A DNA stretch of 64,000 nucleotides from assembly GCF_963678635.1 (NCBI RefSeq), contig NC_087062.1, positions 53,394,473 through 53,458,472 of the forward strand, given 5' to 3'. The DNA is from Symsagittifera roscoffensis. Lineage: Eukaryota > Xenacoelomorpha > Acoela > Convolutidae. The position numbers and the translations under genes were made by a program. Positions 41,590 through 51,417 of the stretch are shown here, piece after piece. The notes beneath the pieces were generated by a model. It did no database searches. It saw nothing but the letters and a program-made list of their open reading frames with translations, and was not told the DNA's origin. The number at the start of each line of letters is the position of its first letter. The stretch's first letter is position 1.

Positions 41590-43215
41590 TTTCGCTTAGA
41601 GATAGGAGTCCACGAACGCTTTTTCTCCAATAGCAGCTCCAAGGTGTTTTGCTCCTGATGTTGTTACGCTAATTCCGGTATCAGCAAACATATTTTTGGC
41701 GACCTCATAATGTTGAGGTTTTGTAATCAACTATGTTTTCCCAGCGTTTGGAAAGTAGCCTATCGATGGCCCTGAAAGCTGTTATGTTCTCCAACAATGC
41801 TTTACTTCATTTAGCATGCCACCAGAGACATCATCATCTGCAAAGAATACCTTCCGTGTTCTGAGTTCTGGTTGTAGCAGGTTCTTTATTCCTAGCGCGT
41901 ACATCGCCTAGCTACTATATCACCTTGGGTAGTACCCTCGTCTGATGAGATTTCCCCTCCGTCGTAGAACAGGCGGGAGGCTTTACGATAGAAATTCAGA
42001 CCAAAAGTGGCTATTTCGGGGCAGCTAATTCGGATATTATGCAGCGCGGCTTTGCGGTTGAGGCTGTTGAATGCATTCTCTGCGTCGATGAGTAGGATGC
42101 CCTCACACTCTTCTGTGTCAAAATATTCTCGCATTGCGTGAACTGCGGCTTCACTGCCAGATTTCAAACCAGTACATGTTTGTAGCGGGCCAACTGAGAT
42201 TTGTACGTATTTCTTCAGTGTGGAAGCCACCACTTTACCCATCAGTCGTCGCAGCACTTCTCCTATTCCTATAGGGCGGATTCCGGGATTTTTGTTGAGA
42301 GCGATTATGCGACTGTTGGCGAGTGATGTGATTAACGTGTGATCTATGTTTTGCTTACAGAGTCTACGGGTGACCTCTGCAACTGCGTTGCATAAGTTCA
42401 CGGACTCCATACCAAACTGTTTGGAGCAAGCAATTCGCCGCAACCCCAGTGCATCCATACCCGATGGACCGGCGCCCCCTGTCATTTGCAAACAAGCGCT
42501 TGGCACTTTACCGCCGTCAATAGGGTCAAACACATGTTCGTCCATCCAATTTACCGGCCCTTCCAAAAGACTTCCTGCTAGTATCGCCTTTCCTTCAGGG
42601 TGTTTTTCCTTGAGCTGACTGAGAACTGATGTATCGACCTTCAGTACGTCCCCTAATTTATCTACATCAAGCAGGTGGAGTGCTGCTTTGATATTACCCT
42701 GAAGGACCAGTTTAGCGAATCTTTTGTTCATTGTTTCAGGGTCTGCTTTCGCTCTACCATTTGGTAACCGGTTCTGTATTGAGCGACCAGTTCTTAGCAG
42801 TTCACTGATGTCACCTTGTTTCCACTGTTGAAGTCTTTGTTCGAGTAGGTTAGAATGTTCTTTCGCTTTGGATTTCAAGTGTGGTTTCTGGAGTAGGAGA
42901 GCTGGCATTATCATGATACTTGTCATTGAAACAGTTTGGTGCTTTGTACCTCCCGCAAACTCTTCCAAGTGTCGTGTGATTTCACGAATGAATGCTTTTC
43001 CGCTTTGTCCAGATGGGACCTTAAATAGATTCTTCTTCCAAGTGATTACAGATTCGTATGCGTCGAGGATCTGTTTCTTGAAATCGTCGAATTTCATGTT
43101 TTGCCAGTTGGTCGGGTCGTCAGATGGCGCCGGAGTCTCTGGAAGCTTGCCATATTCTTCGGAAACTTCTGGCATGATTGGGGCTTCTTCGATACGGCCT
43201 TCGAAACACTCTCTT
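41590..43215 (-). pseudogene. Invertebrate RT gene, N-terminal part and palm domain
   Basis: The open part 41892-43175 has RIIALNKNPGIRPIGIGE (fingers), GILLIDAENAFNSLNRKA (motif A Asp) and EGTTQGD (motif B). After a frameshift, FFADDDVSGG at about 41840 is motif C (FADD in place of YADD). The upstream half is helical with no recognised domain. DAENAFNSLNR-type RTs are widespread in cnidarians, molluscs and other invertebrates; I am unsure of their formal clade. The 5' end is cut at the MITE boundary 43216, so the N-terminus is missing. Confidence 0.7.
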
Positions 43216-43430
43216 TAATTAGTAGCAAAAAGTTCGGACAGACAAAAATAACTAAAAAAAGAGCAAATGACTTTTTTCAGGCAGTTTTTGCATGCAAAAG
43301 CTAATTTTCAGACCGAAAGTATGTCTCAATGTCAACTAAGAATCAAATTTGCATGCGATAAATGCTCAAAATTGGCCGATGGCTTTTTTTAGTTATTTCT
43401 GTCTGTCCGAACTTTTTGCAACTCTCTGTA
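43216..43430. mobile_element. Tc1/mariner-like MITE, copy 2 (215 bp)
   Basis: Same ends and orientation as the copy at 39980-40192, again with TA on both sides. It separates the RT gene from a truncated minus-strand LINE. Confidence 0.8.
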
Positions 43431-43864
43431 CCTCCTCACCGCTCGTACAATACTTCTGTTTATCACCCTAGCCCCTAATTTAGCTCCTCTCTGAATGATC
43501 ATTTTGATGGCTCGATGTTTAAGCCGAGACAATCCCTTCTCTGGATACGGATTTTCCGACAACATTTCACGATTGAATAATACTTGTTTAAGTTCCAGTT
43601 TGCATAGTTTTGCAGCTTTTGACAACCCTCGTCAGGTTCATATTCATTCCTTTGTTTGATATCAAACACTTTGTGATGAGTATAATTAGACCTCCAGAGC
43701 TAATCAATCGGCTCTTGATGTTAGATCTTTCGGATGCTAGATTTTGTTCATATTCTATCTTCTCATTTCCACAGCATTTTTCCAGCATTGATTTCAATTT
43801 CAGAGCCTTTGGATGCATATCTTTTTATCTTCTTCTTGCTGTCTTAAGACATTTAATTAGATGA
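43431..43864 (-). pseudogene. Minus-strand LINE, fragment between endonuclease and RT
   Basis: Two overlapping out-of-frame pieces (43588-43818 and 43389-43625) contain Lys/Arg-rich helical sequence (KLKSMLEKCCGNEKIEYEQ) like the connector between endonuclease and RT in CR1/jockey-like LINEs. The RT that should follow is absent: the element is cut at the MITE. Confidence 0.5.
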
Positions 43865-44308
43865 GATGTAATCTGGCTTATCCAAGGTGGCAGAGAAGCT
43901 CGATGCTGGGTTCTTTTCGGTATAGTTTCATTCAGAAAAACATTCAGCCAAAGTTACCAATTTTCAACAATGTAATTTGGGTTTGACCAGCAATAGGAAT
44001 TCAACGGATTTGTTGAAGTAAGGCGCATTTAATTTTCATAGTCTCCACTACAAAAACTATACACACCACTTTTTACAACATCTTTTTATAATGTTCTGCC
44101 CTATAGCCGAAAAACTAAGATAAATTGGGTAGTGATTTGACGTTTTGGTGATTTGACATTCGTCACTGGTCATTTGCTTCAAATCTACGCAATGAAATAT
44201 ACCGCTTGCTGCTGTATTAAAGTCTATTTTTTGTTGAAAGTTGTTTTTCTTCGATTATGCTCAAAAATTCTCGCTCCAAAAAAATTTTCTGAAGATCAGC
44301 TACACCAG

Positions 44309-44749
44309 TTAATCGTTGAAAAAATTGAAATCGCCGTAAATGATAATACCATCGCACTTTCTTGACAGCTGATTTTTATTTTTGAAAAGTCCTGTTAGGT
44401 CTTCACTTGTATACGCATATTTACTATTTGCCGGAGGGTTATAGCAACATACAATCAAAATTTTCTTTTGATTGATATTAACGTAACAAGCAACTGCAGA
44501 ACCGTTTGTGTCAAAATCAAAAAAGGCTTTTTTGGAGTTATAGCTTGATTTAACGCATATCATGATACCCCCATGGGCTGTAGTTTTCAATGGCGATTTA
44601 CGATTAGAGCGAAAACATTGGTTTTCTGGTAAAAACAGCTCTGAATCCGTTTGTTCATTTATTAACCAAGTTTCTGCTATGCAAACAAAACCATATGGGT
44701 TTGCTATTAAAAAGTTTGAAAATTCTTGACGTCTTGATATTTTAAACAA
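44309..44749 (-). pseudogene. Minus-strand LINE, endonuclease domain
   Basis: Apurinic-type endonuclease of a non-LTR retrotransposon: FVCIAETWL carries the catalytic Glu, HGGIMICVKS and VCCYNPP follow, and IIYGDFNF holds the Asp/Asn pair. It would nick target DNA. The SDHxx end is not seen in this frame. Closely related in layout to the endonuclease at 47625-48755 but clearly a different copy or family. Confidence 0.75.
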
Positions 44750-44796
44750 ACTCCGGAAATTGTAAAACGTAGCTGAAATTTCGAATTTAGAATCAT

Positions 44797-45538
44797 TCAG
44801 TCAGTTGCAAATGTCAACTGGCCTGTTTTCCAAGTATAAAACGCCTTTTCGTATCTTGAATCAGTGCACGCTGTTCCTTCGTTAAGTAGCTCTCTGCGTT
44901 TTTTCAATAATGATTGCTCTTTTGCTTGCTCTTCTTTATTTAAAGATTTCGAAATAAAAATTGAGTATTTGTTTCCCATATACTCCGGTCCGTACGTTTA
45001 TAAGTTGGAACCGCGTGCGAGTTTTTTTTCTACTGTAAAAACGTCATGAAACTCTACAAGGATCTGACTGGATCGTTTTTTTCCCAAGTTCGAATTTTCT
45101 GAGTCGCCGGAAAGATGAAATTTCAATTGAGTTTAATCCCAAATTTTCAAAAGCTTTTCGTATCAGTTTTTCATCATGCTCAAAAACTTTTGAACGATCA
45201 ACCCTTTATGTACTTTCATTTTCCGCATCCTTATTTTCAGGTATACCATTGAACCTTAACTCATGGTCATAATCAATTTTCGTTTTAACAACATCGCTAT
45301 ACACAGCTACGGTTTGCTGGGGCTGTCTACATGAGAGAACTTGCTCCACCATAGTCCGAGTACTTTGCATACTCTCCTTGAGCTCCGTGATATACCTGCT
45401 CAGTTCCTTTGTATCAATTGTATCAATTGGAGGGCTCTGTAGACAGCTGTTACGTGTAAAGGTCATATTTGTCCTCTCCAAAAACTTGAATTCATCCTTC
45501 GAATATCCCATGCAAAAATATGTGTCCACCTCTGACAC
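44797..45538 (-). pseudogene. Minus-strand LINE, ORF1-like remnants
   Basis: Two open pieces. 45206-45538 has a Cys-containing start (SEVDTYFCMGYSKDEFKF) like a PHD-type finger, a helical ELKESMQSTRTMVEQVL stretch and HELRFNGIPENKDAE, which resembles the start of an RNA-binding ORF1 domain. 44797-44979 has YEKAFYTWKTGQLTF, its usual end. Broken by frameshifts. The order and strand match the endonuclease at 44309-44749, so they form one LINE pointing left. Confidence 0.55.
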
Positions 45539-45622
45539 CTCTCACATAAGATCCAGTTCTCCCCTTTCGATATTTTCAGATGAATATTTTCCGATTAAAT
45601 AGTTTCAGATGAATGATGCAAA

Positions 45623-46438
45623 ATGGTTTATTTTGTGGGGGCCAGCTCCCTGAATTATCTGAAGTCATCACTGGGGCACAGAGAACGTTTACGATTTGCA
45701 AGACAATCCACAGCCATCTCCGGGCTTTCATTGAACCCTTATTCAAAGAATCCTCTGAAGATAGTGCAAAATCTAGTAAAAAGACAGGGTGTGCTCCGAC
45801 TTCGATCAAGTCTTGTCATCTGGCATGACACAATAAACAACTCACTGACAAAACACCGAAGTAACTACAACCCATTAACGAACAAATTCCACCCCCTCAC
45901 CCCATCTCAACTAGTCGAAGAGCTTAGCCATCTAAACAACACCCACAAGATAGAGGCCATCGTCTACACTCGCAGAGAAGGTACACGCGATATTTACGAA
46001 GAGCTCAACTCCAGCGGAATCTTGGTAATTGACGCCATTAGAGATCTCATATCCAGTAGAAAACGCAAGGATATCCAGCTTAAGTACGAAATCGCAAAAG
46101 TCCATCCCGACATTGTCATTGAAAGGCGGCTCGTTAATACATTAATCCGAAACAAATCAGACCTTACTGGACTCAAGAAAAGCAGGAAGAAGAGACTGAG
46201 CCACAAGAACAACAAGAAGTCAAGAATCGAAAGCGACCAGAGCACAAAAGAAAGCAATAAGAAGCTGAGCAAGAAACAAAAGGACAGGCTCAAGAAGCGT
46301 ATCGCCCTTGGACTCCAAAAACAAGTAAGACTCTCCTCGCCTTTAATTATATTCTTGTTGAGTACTTGTGAATCTAACCGCCCCAGTGCATCCATAGGAA
46401 TTAAGTTTCCTAGGAAGCGCGGGAAAGTCAGAGCATAA
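45623..46438 (+). CDS. SGNH-like esterase ORF at the 5' end of the LINE (271 aa)
   Basis: The ATG opens directly into VYFVGASSLNYL, where GASS takes the place of the GDS block I of SGNH hydrolases. About residue 85, SSLVIWHDTINNSL resembles block III (HD-x-INN). A helical, strand-rich part follows (HKIEAIVYTRREGTRDIYEEL). The last 80 residues are Lys/Arg-rich (KKSRKKRLSHKNNKKSRIE) and could bind nucleic acid. No clear D-x-x-H block is seen, so activity is uncertain. Esterase-like ORFs are known in some CR1-type LINEs. Its final 50 codons run into the first hairpin of the downstream array. Intact as it stands. Confidence 0.6.
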   Translation: MVYFVGASSLNYLKSSLGHRERLRFARQSTAISGLSLNPYSKNPLKIVQNLVKRQGVLRLRSSLVIWHDTINNSLTKHRSNYNPLTNKFHPLTPSQLVEELSHLNNTHKIEAIVYTRREGTRDIYEELNSSGILVIDAIRDLISSRKRKDIQLKYEIAKVHPDIVIERRLVNTLIRNKSDLTGLKKSRKKRLSHKNNKKSRIESDQSTKESNKKLSKKQKDRLKKRIALGLQKQVRLSSPLIIFLLSTCESNRPSASIGIKFPRKRGKVRA

Positions 46439-46679
46439 GTAGATATATACCCAACCGAGTTGAACTAAACCCAGTACATATATAGGAATTCAGTTTTCTT
46501 AAGAAGTGCGGGTAATTTCAACTTCGGTTTGTCAATTCCAACCTGTGTTCCAACAATCTCAGCGCATTCTTGGGAATTAAGTTTCTTAGAAAGCGCGGGA
46601 TAGTAGGAGCTCACGTTTTGCAAACAAGGCCTTTACCCCTAGTGCATCGTAGGAATTAAGTTTCTTACGAAGCGCAGGA
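46381..46679 (+). repeat. Array of four related hairpins
   Basis: Four units at about 46381-46423, 46470-46512, 46558-46599 and 46636-46679 share the layout CCC-AGTGCAT...TAGGAATTAAGTTTC...GAAGCGCGGG, each able to fold as a long stem (CCC with GGG, GTGC with GCGC, GGAA with TTCC or TTTC). Outer stem bases differ between units yet still pair (TTCT/AGAA in unit 3, CGTA/TACG in unit 4). Confidence 0.7.
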
Positions 46680-46744
46680 GATAAGGGTCTCTGTTCTATT
46701 CCTTTTCTATTCCTACACATTCCACTTCCCCAATACATTCCACA

Positions 46745-47650
46745 ATGGCGCCATCAAAACCGAAAAACTGCTGCAAAACATGCACAAATCCCATAACGGC
46801 ACGGGATGCCGTGTTTCTATGTGTCTCATGCGGAGACTCAATGCACTTGACCCCTTAGTGCACCGAAATGAGTGAACGAGCAATCTTCGGGATAAGTGAG
46901 GTCAGCCAAAACCTCCTACTTATCTGCAACGCGTGTGTCCGCCTAAACCATAGGGACCGCATGCTGGACAAACTTGCATCCACCAGAGAAAACAACGACA
47001 TAAAGCCAATAGTGGAGAGCGTTGAAGAAGTCAAAAATCAGCTCCAATCCCTGACAAGTAACATCAGTAACGTCGAAGGTAAAAAGGACCAGATAACTTC
47101 CCTGAGAACCGAGATGGCTCCACGACCTGACAGTGAACTCACCACCAGCAGAACAACAAAAACATCAGAACCAAAAACCCAGAAGAAAAAAGAAAACTAA
47201 GACGGATTACGGGTGCAAGGCATTGCAGAATCGAAGGCCAAATCGCCAAGAGAACGGTACGAACACGACGTGAAGGAAGTTAAAAGTATTCTGGAATTCC
47301 TAAAAATCGACTGTCCGATCGATGATGTAAGGCGATTGGGAAACTACGATGGCAAAAAAGACAGAAAACTCATAATCAAAACAACCAGCGAACACCATCG
47401 ACGGCTGATACTGCTATCGCTATACAAATTAAAAACTTACTCTAAACAGGTATATATGAGCAAGGAACTATCCCCTGAAGACCAAAAAATTGAAAACGAT
47501 GCTTTGAAACTACGCCGAAAGATGATCGAAAACGAATACGACAAAAAACGTCTACGAATCAGAAACCTCAAGCTTCAACAAAACACAAACGAAACTGACG
47601 ACAAGAATCTAGACAACTGGGAAAATGTTCCGCCAGAACCAGAACAATGA
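46745..47650 (+). pseudogene. LINE ORF1: zinc finger, coiled coil, RNA-binding-like domain
   Basis: The frame from ATG 46745 runs to 47650 with two in-frame stops, TAG near 46857 and TAA near 47198. The first 70 residues hold four C-x2-C-type pairs (CCKTC, CVSCG, CNACV), a PHD-like finger. A helical stretch (VESVEEVKNQLQSLTSNISN) suggests a coiled coil for oligomerisation. After the second stop, LRVQGIAES through LIIKTTSEHHRR resembles the RRM-like ORF1 domain of LINEs, which coats element RNA. The C-terminal 50 residues are highly charged. It overlaps the ORF2 start by 26 bases, suggesting coupled translation. Both stops are one C-to-T step from CAG or CAA. Confidence 0.75.
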
Positions 47651-48755
47651 CTACATAAATTTCAATGTCAGGAGCCTGCTAGACATTAGTAGACGCATGA
47701 CATTGGCAAATGCAGTTCTTACAAACGACTACGACATCATCTGTCTAACTGAAACATGGCTCACAACTGCAGTACCAGACGAGGCCCTCTTTCTATCAAA
47801 CTACACAATACACAGAACAGATCGACCCAATACGGGTCAGAACACTAAGCACGGTGGAGTCCTCATTGCAGTGAAAGGTTTAACTCATAGCAGAATAGAA
47901 CTCAAAACCGAACTAGAATGTGCTGCCATCGAAATCAAATCTCGTCAGAAGCAGATAGTAATCTGCTGCTTCTACAATCCCCCCAAAAACAGCCCGTATA
48001 GAACATCTCCCGAGAACATAAAAGACGTCTTAAAACAGTTTCATGACTCGCTTAGTGACAACTCATCGCAACTCATCCTAACCGGAGATATAAATCTTGC
48101 AGAAGCAAACTGGGACAGCCTAAACTCAAACGACGAATACGAAGCCAACATACTGGACACTCTAGAAAAGTACGATCTACATCAGCTAATCACGTGCCAT
48201 GAAGGCAGGAGCCTCGATGTATTCCTTGCCACTGACCCGACTCTTGTGCTAAGTTCGGCTATCGACTCAGCACTAGAAGCGCAATACTCATCAAACGGAA
48301 AAAAGTGTTCCGATCATCACGCATACAAAACTTATTTGTCCCTACCAAATTCGAGCAAAATAACAACCCCAGCTATTAAACGCGCATACCAGAAAACCGA
48401 CTGGGATGATTTCAACAAACAAATCGTCAGCCAGCCATTTACACCATACTGCTACATCAACATTGACGTCCTACTGTTACAGTGGTACAAATGGCTCGAG
48501 AACATCATCGACGAAAAAATACCCCGAGTCACCAAACACAGGGCAGAAATTCCAACCTGGATTAGATCATCCACCTCACATCAAATGAAGATAGTCGCGA
48601 CAATGAAGCGTAAATACGCAAAAGCAAACTCACTCTCGCTACTCCTGAAAATCAAAAAAGCTGAAAAAAGCCTGACCGAAGAAATCAAAATGGATCAAGC
48701 CATATTCGAAGCTAAAGTATTCAAGAGCCGCCGTCTGATCTTCAGAAATACTTGA
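47625..48755 (+). CDS. LINE ORF2, endonuclease part (376 codons)
   Basis: Apurinic/apyrimidinic-type endonuclease: NFNVRSLLD (Asn block), IICLTETWLTT (catalytic Glu), HGGVLIAVKG, CCFYNPPKNS, ILTGDINLAEANWDS (Asp and Asn) and KCSDHHAYKTYL (final Asp-His pair). It nicks the genomic target for target-primed reverse transcription. The frame ends in a frameshift near 48735; the RT half follows one frame over, so this is one broken ORF2 of about 960 codons. The start ATG overlaps the end of ORF1. Confidence 0.85.
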   Translation: MFRQNQNNDYINFNVRSLLDISRRMTLANAVLTNDYDIICLTETWLTTAVPDEALFLSNYTIHRTDRPNTGQNTKHGGVLIAVKGLTHSRIELKTELECAAIEIKSRQKQIVICCFYNPPKNSPYRTSPENIKDVLKQFHDSLSDNSSQLILTGDINLAEANWDSLNSNDEYEANILDTLEKYDLHQLITCHEGRSLDVFLATDPTLVLSSAIDSALEAQYSSNGKKCSDHHAYKTYLSLPNSSKITTPAIKRAYQKTDWDDFNKQIVSQPFTPYCYINIDVLLLQWYKWLENIIDEKIPRVTKHRAEIPTWIRSSTSHQMKIVATMKRKYAKANSLSLLLKIKKAEKSLTEEIKMDQAIFEAKVFKSRRLIFRNT

Positions 48756-50506
48756 AATCGATACACAAAAAGCATCCCCTACCAGACGAAATGTTCCTTA
48801 ATCAATCACCGGACACAACTGAAACAGCAGTAAACAATAAACAAAAATGTTCTCTGTTTAACAAATTTTTCACCCAAGTTTTCAGCAAACAAGGTGAACT
48901 ACCCGGCAAACAAACTTACATAAAATCAGAAACAAACCGCCTGAAACTATCCGAGGAAGAAATAACCAGATGCCTCCAATCACTGAAAACAAAAAAAGCA
49001 TGCGGTCCGGACAACATTGGAAACATTATCCTGAAACACGCGACATCACTCGCAAAATCTCTAAAGCTCTTTTTTCAAACCTGCATTAATAAAGGATCAT
49101 TTCCACGCCGATGGAAAACCAGTGAAATAACACCAGTCTTTAAAGAAAACAAAAAGACAGACATATCGCAATACAGACCCATCAGTCTTTTGGCAAATGT
49201 GTCAAAGGTATTTGAAAAAATACTCTTCGACCGATTATATCCAACAATCGAAACTAAACTACACCCAGCACAGTTCGGTTTCAGAAAAAACAGATCAGCG
49301 ATCATACAACTTCTGTTGTTTCTGAACGAAATTTTTCTGGAAAACGACCTCAAAGAAAACGCTGAACTATGGGTCCTATACGTAGACTTCAGTAAAGCCT
49401 TTGACAAGGTCCCACATCAACCACTGATATCCAAATATGCAGAAATGGGAATTGGCGGGAAAATCCTTGAACTACTAGCCAGCTACCTAACAGCACGAAA
49501 ACAATGTGTTAAAATTGATAGAAGCAAATCTCCAGTCACGCCAGTAACAAGTGGAGTACCACAGGGTTCAATACTAGGTCCGCTCATGTTCCTGATATAC
49601 GTTAACGATCTTCCAGAATCAGTCAAACCGAGCACTTCTTTTGGCTACGCCGACGACTTTAAAGTAATTGCAAAGAACTACGAAGAAGCAATTGTCCTCG
49701 GAACGGAAATTGAAAAGTGGAGTCTCAAAAACCAAATGGTACTAAATATGGAAAAAAGTAAGGCACTACGCATTAAAGGAAATACAGAGCCTGTGAGTTC
49801 AATAGGCGTGAAAATAGGCACTGTCAACTCCCAGAAAGACCTAGGAGTGATAATGACAAAAAACATCTCGTGGAACGAAAACATTAAACGTAGGACCGGT
49901 AAAGCATGGCGAGCCTTCTTCAACCTCAAACGTAACATCTCATGCTATGCAAATCTCGAAACAAAATTGAACGCTTATGTAGGTTACGTCGTCCCTGTCA
50001 TTTCCTATGCATCGCAGGTATGGTACCCATCAAAAACCGAAATGCGGGAAATCGAAAGAGTTCAACAAAAAGCTACTACATGGATACTTAACTACTCCAT
50101 CGGATACAAAGAGAGACTACGTACCCTGAAGATCTTACCACTCTCAATGTACATCGAACTCCATGATATAGTGTTTCTTCAATCGGTCATGGACGGTAAA
50201 TACAGCGTCAGTGAAGATTCAATTCCAATATCACTGAGAGAAAGCACCACGAGACAATGCAGCGAATTCGAGCTCAACAAAAACCGCATCAGCAAAACAG
50301 ACGAAAATTTCTGGACGAGAGCCCCGAAACTTTTCAATATACTCCACAAACAGTTTCGCGACAACCCGACGAAAAAACAACTGACAGAAAGTTACTTCAA
50401 CTGCTTTGAAAACAGTTACAATCAGCTAGACACATGCACCTGGCGTGTACTGTGTTCCTGTGGATCGTGTAACCCCTACCAAAAACTCATGCCAGCTGAA
50501 AACTGA
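48752..50506 (+). CDS. LINE ORF2, reverse transcriptase part (584 codons)
   Basis: Non-LTR reverse transcriptase with all core motifs: QYRPISLLANVSKVFEKIL, LYVDFSKAFDKVPH (motif A), SGVPQGSILGPLMFLIYVND (motif B), FGYADDFKVIA (motif C, catalytic YADD intact) and SQKDLGVIMTKNISW (thumb side). The C-terminus has CTWRVLCSCGSC, a Cys-rich end of the kind seen in CR1/jockey relatives. The first codon of the open stretch is TTG because the real frame comes from the endonuclease part through a one-base shift. The 3' end of the element follows within 60 bases. Confidence 0.88.
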   Translation: MKSIHKKHPLPDEMFLNQSPDTTETAVNNKQKCSLFNKFFTQVFSKQGELPGKQTYIKSETNRLKLSEEEITRCLQSLKTKKACGPDNIGNIILKHATSLAKSLKLFFQTCINKGSFPRRWKTSEITPVFKENKKTDISQYRPISLLANVSKVFEKILFDRLYPTIETKLHPAQFGFRKNRSAIIQLLLFLNEIFLENDLKENAELWVLYVDFSKAFDKVPHQPLISKYAEMGIGGKILELLASYLTARKQCVKIDRSKSPVTPVTSGVPQGSILGPLMFLIYVNDLPESVKPSTSFGYADDFKVIAKNYEEAIVLGTEIEKWSLKNQMVLNMEKSKALRIKGNTEPVSSIGVKIGTVNSQKDLGVIMTKNISWNENIKRRTGKAWRAFFNLKRNISCYANLETKLNAYVGYVVPVISYASQVWYPSKTEMREIERVQQKATTWILNYSIGYKERLRTLKILPLSMYIELHDIVFLQSVMDGKYSVSEDSIPISLRESTTRQCSEFELNKNRISKTDENFWTRAPKLFNILHKQFRDNPTKKQLTESYFNCFENSYNQLDTCTWRVLCSCGSCNPYQKLMPAEN

Positions 50507-50543
50507 AGGGTTGACACCCCTGTGCCAATGAGCCCTAAAGTCT

Positions 50544-50567
50544 CTACTACTACTACTACTACTACTA
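50544..50567 (+). repeat. (CTA)n tail of the LINE
   Basis: Eight trinucleotide units shortly after the RT stop. Short 3' microsatellite tails instead of poly(A) are typical for CR1-like and some other LINEs, so this probably marks the 3' end. Confidence 0.7.
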
Positions 50568-50710
50568 TATGTTACATATGGTGCAGCACTCCTGCTGCTT
50601 CGATGCTAGTCGAGTTCTAGCTGACGATCCAGGCATAACGTTATATGAAACTATTTATTTTCATACCACGGCGCTTGTAATTATTCTAACGATATTCTTG
50701 ATTGTTTTGC

Positions 50711-50863
50711 ATACTTCAATGGAATTCATTTCGTAGAATCCCCCACTCATGTCAGACAGAATATATTAGACCTTTTTATATGCAATAAGCCTCAATTATG
50801 TTCTCTAGATGTTTTATCTGAGAAATTCAGTTCGGACCATTATCCTTTAAGAGATTTTTTGAT
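50711..50863 (+). pseudogene. LINE endonuclease fragment
   Basis: Fifty open codons reading HFVESPTHVRQNILDLFICN and later KFSSDHYPL, the C-terminal part of a LINE endonuclease with its SDHYP block. It is cut at the start of the 1.38-kb duplication and has no visible continuation after it. Distinct from the intact endonuclease at 47625-48755, so it is another LINE copy. Confidence 0.7.
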
Positions 50864-50889
50864 GTGAATTAATTAACAACAAAAGTCGT

Positions 50890-51185
50890 GTCTTTTCGGT
50901 TAGACCCCTCCCACTCCTAAATGGATAAATTTGGCAATTCAAATATCGAGTTGAAATTGAAAGCGGGAAAGAGTGAAACAAGCATTTAAACACCACTCGC
51001 GTGCAAATAGCAGCTGCTCGATTAGGATTCATAGTAATCCTTAGAATGAATTCTAATCGAGCAGCTGCTGATTGCATGCGAGCGGTGTATGATTGTTTGT
51101 TTCACTCGCTTTCAATTTCAACTCGAAACTTGAATTGCCCAATATAATATATCCGTTTAGGGGGAGGGGGTATAACCGAAAAGAC
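50890..51185. mobile_element. 296-bp foldback element (near-complete palindrome), copy 1
   Basis: Starts GTCTTTTCGGTT and ends AACCGAAAAGAC. The arms match through the centre (GCAGCTGCTCGATTAG pairs with CTAATCGAGCAGCTGC), leaving a loop of about 20 bases. Non-coding. A foldback-type MITE is the simplest reading. Confidence 0.8.
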
Positions 51186-51417
51186 CCCAAAAGTCCGACT
51201 ACAACAGGGATTTGACCCCTTCACCAACCAAAGGGGCCCTCTTTTGTAATTTTTTTGATATCCGTTTTTGGCCGACAAACCCTAAAAACAAAATTTTTTC
51301 AATATAAAATAATTTTAAAAGAAAGCACTCGCTGAAAAACGCAATTTTTTTATCAAAATTTTTCAAAAATCCCAAAAACGGCACTTCGACATTTTTGGCC
51401 TGTTTTTTTTGTGTCTA

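Larger units (their letters stand above)
45600..50570 (+). mobile_element. Nearly complete CR1/jockey-like LINE (about 5 kb)
   Basis: Holds, in order, an SGNH-like ORF, a hairpin array, a PHD/coiled-coil ORF1 and an endonuclease-RT ORF2, ending in a (CTA)n tail at 50544-50567. Damage is light: two stops in ORF1, one frameshift in ORF2. Whether the first ORF and the rest belong to one element is inference from spacing and strand. Confidence 0.7.
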
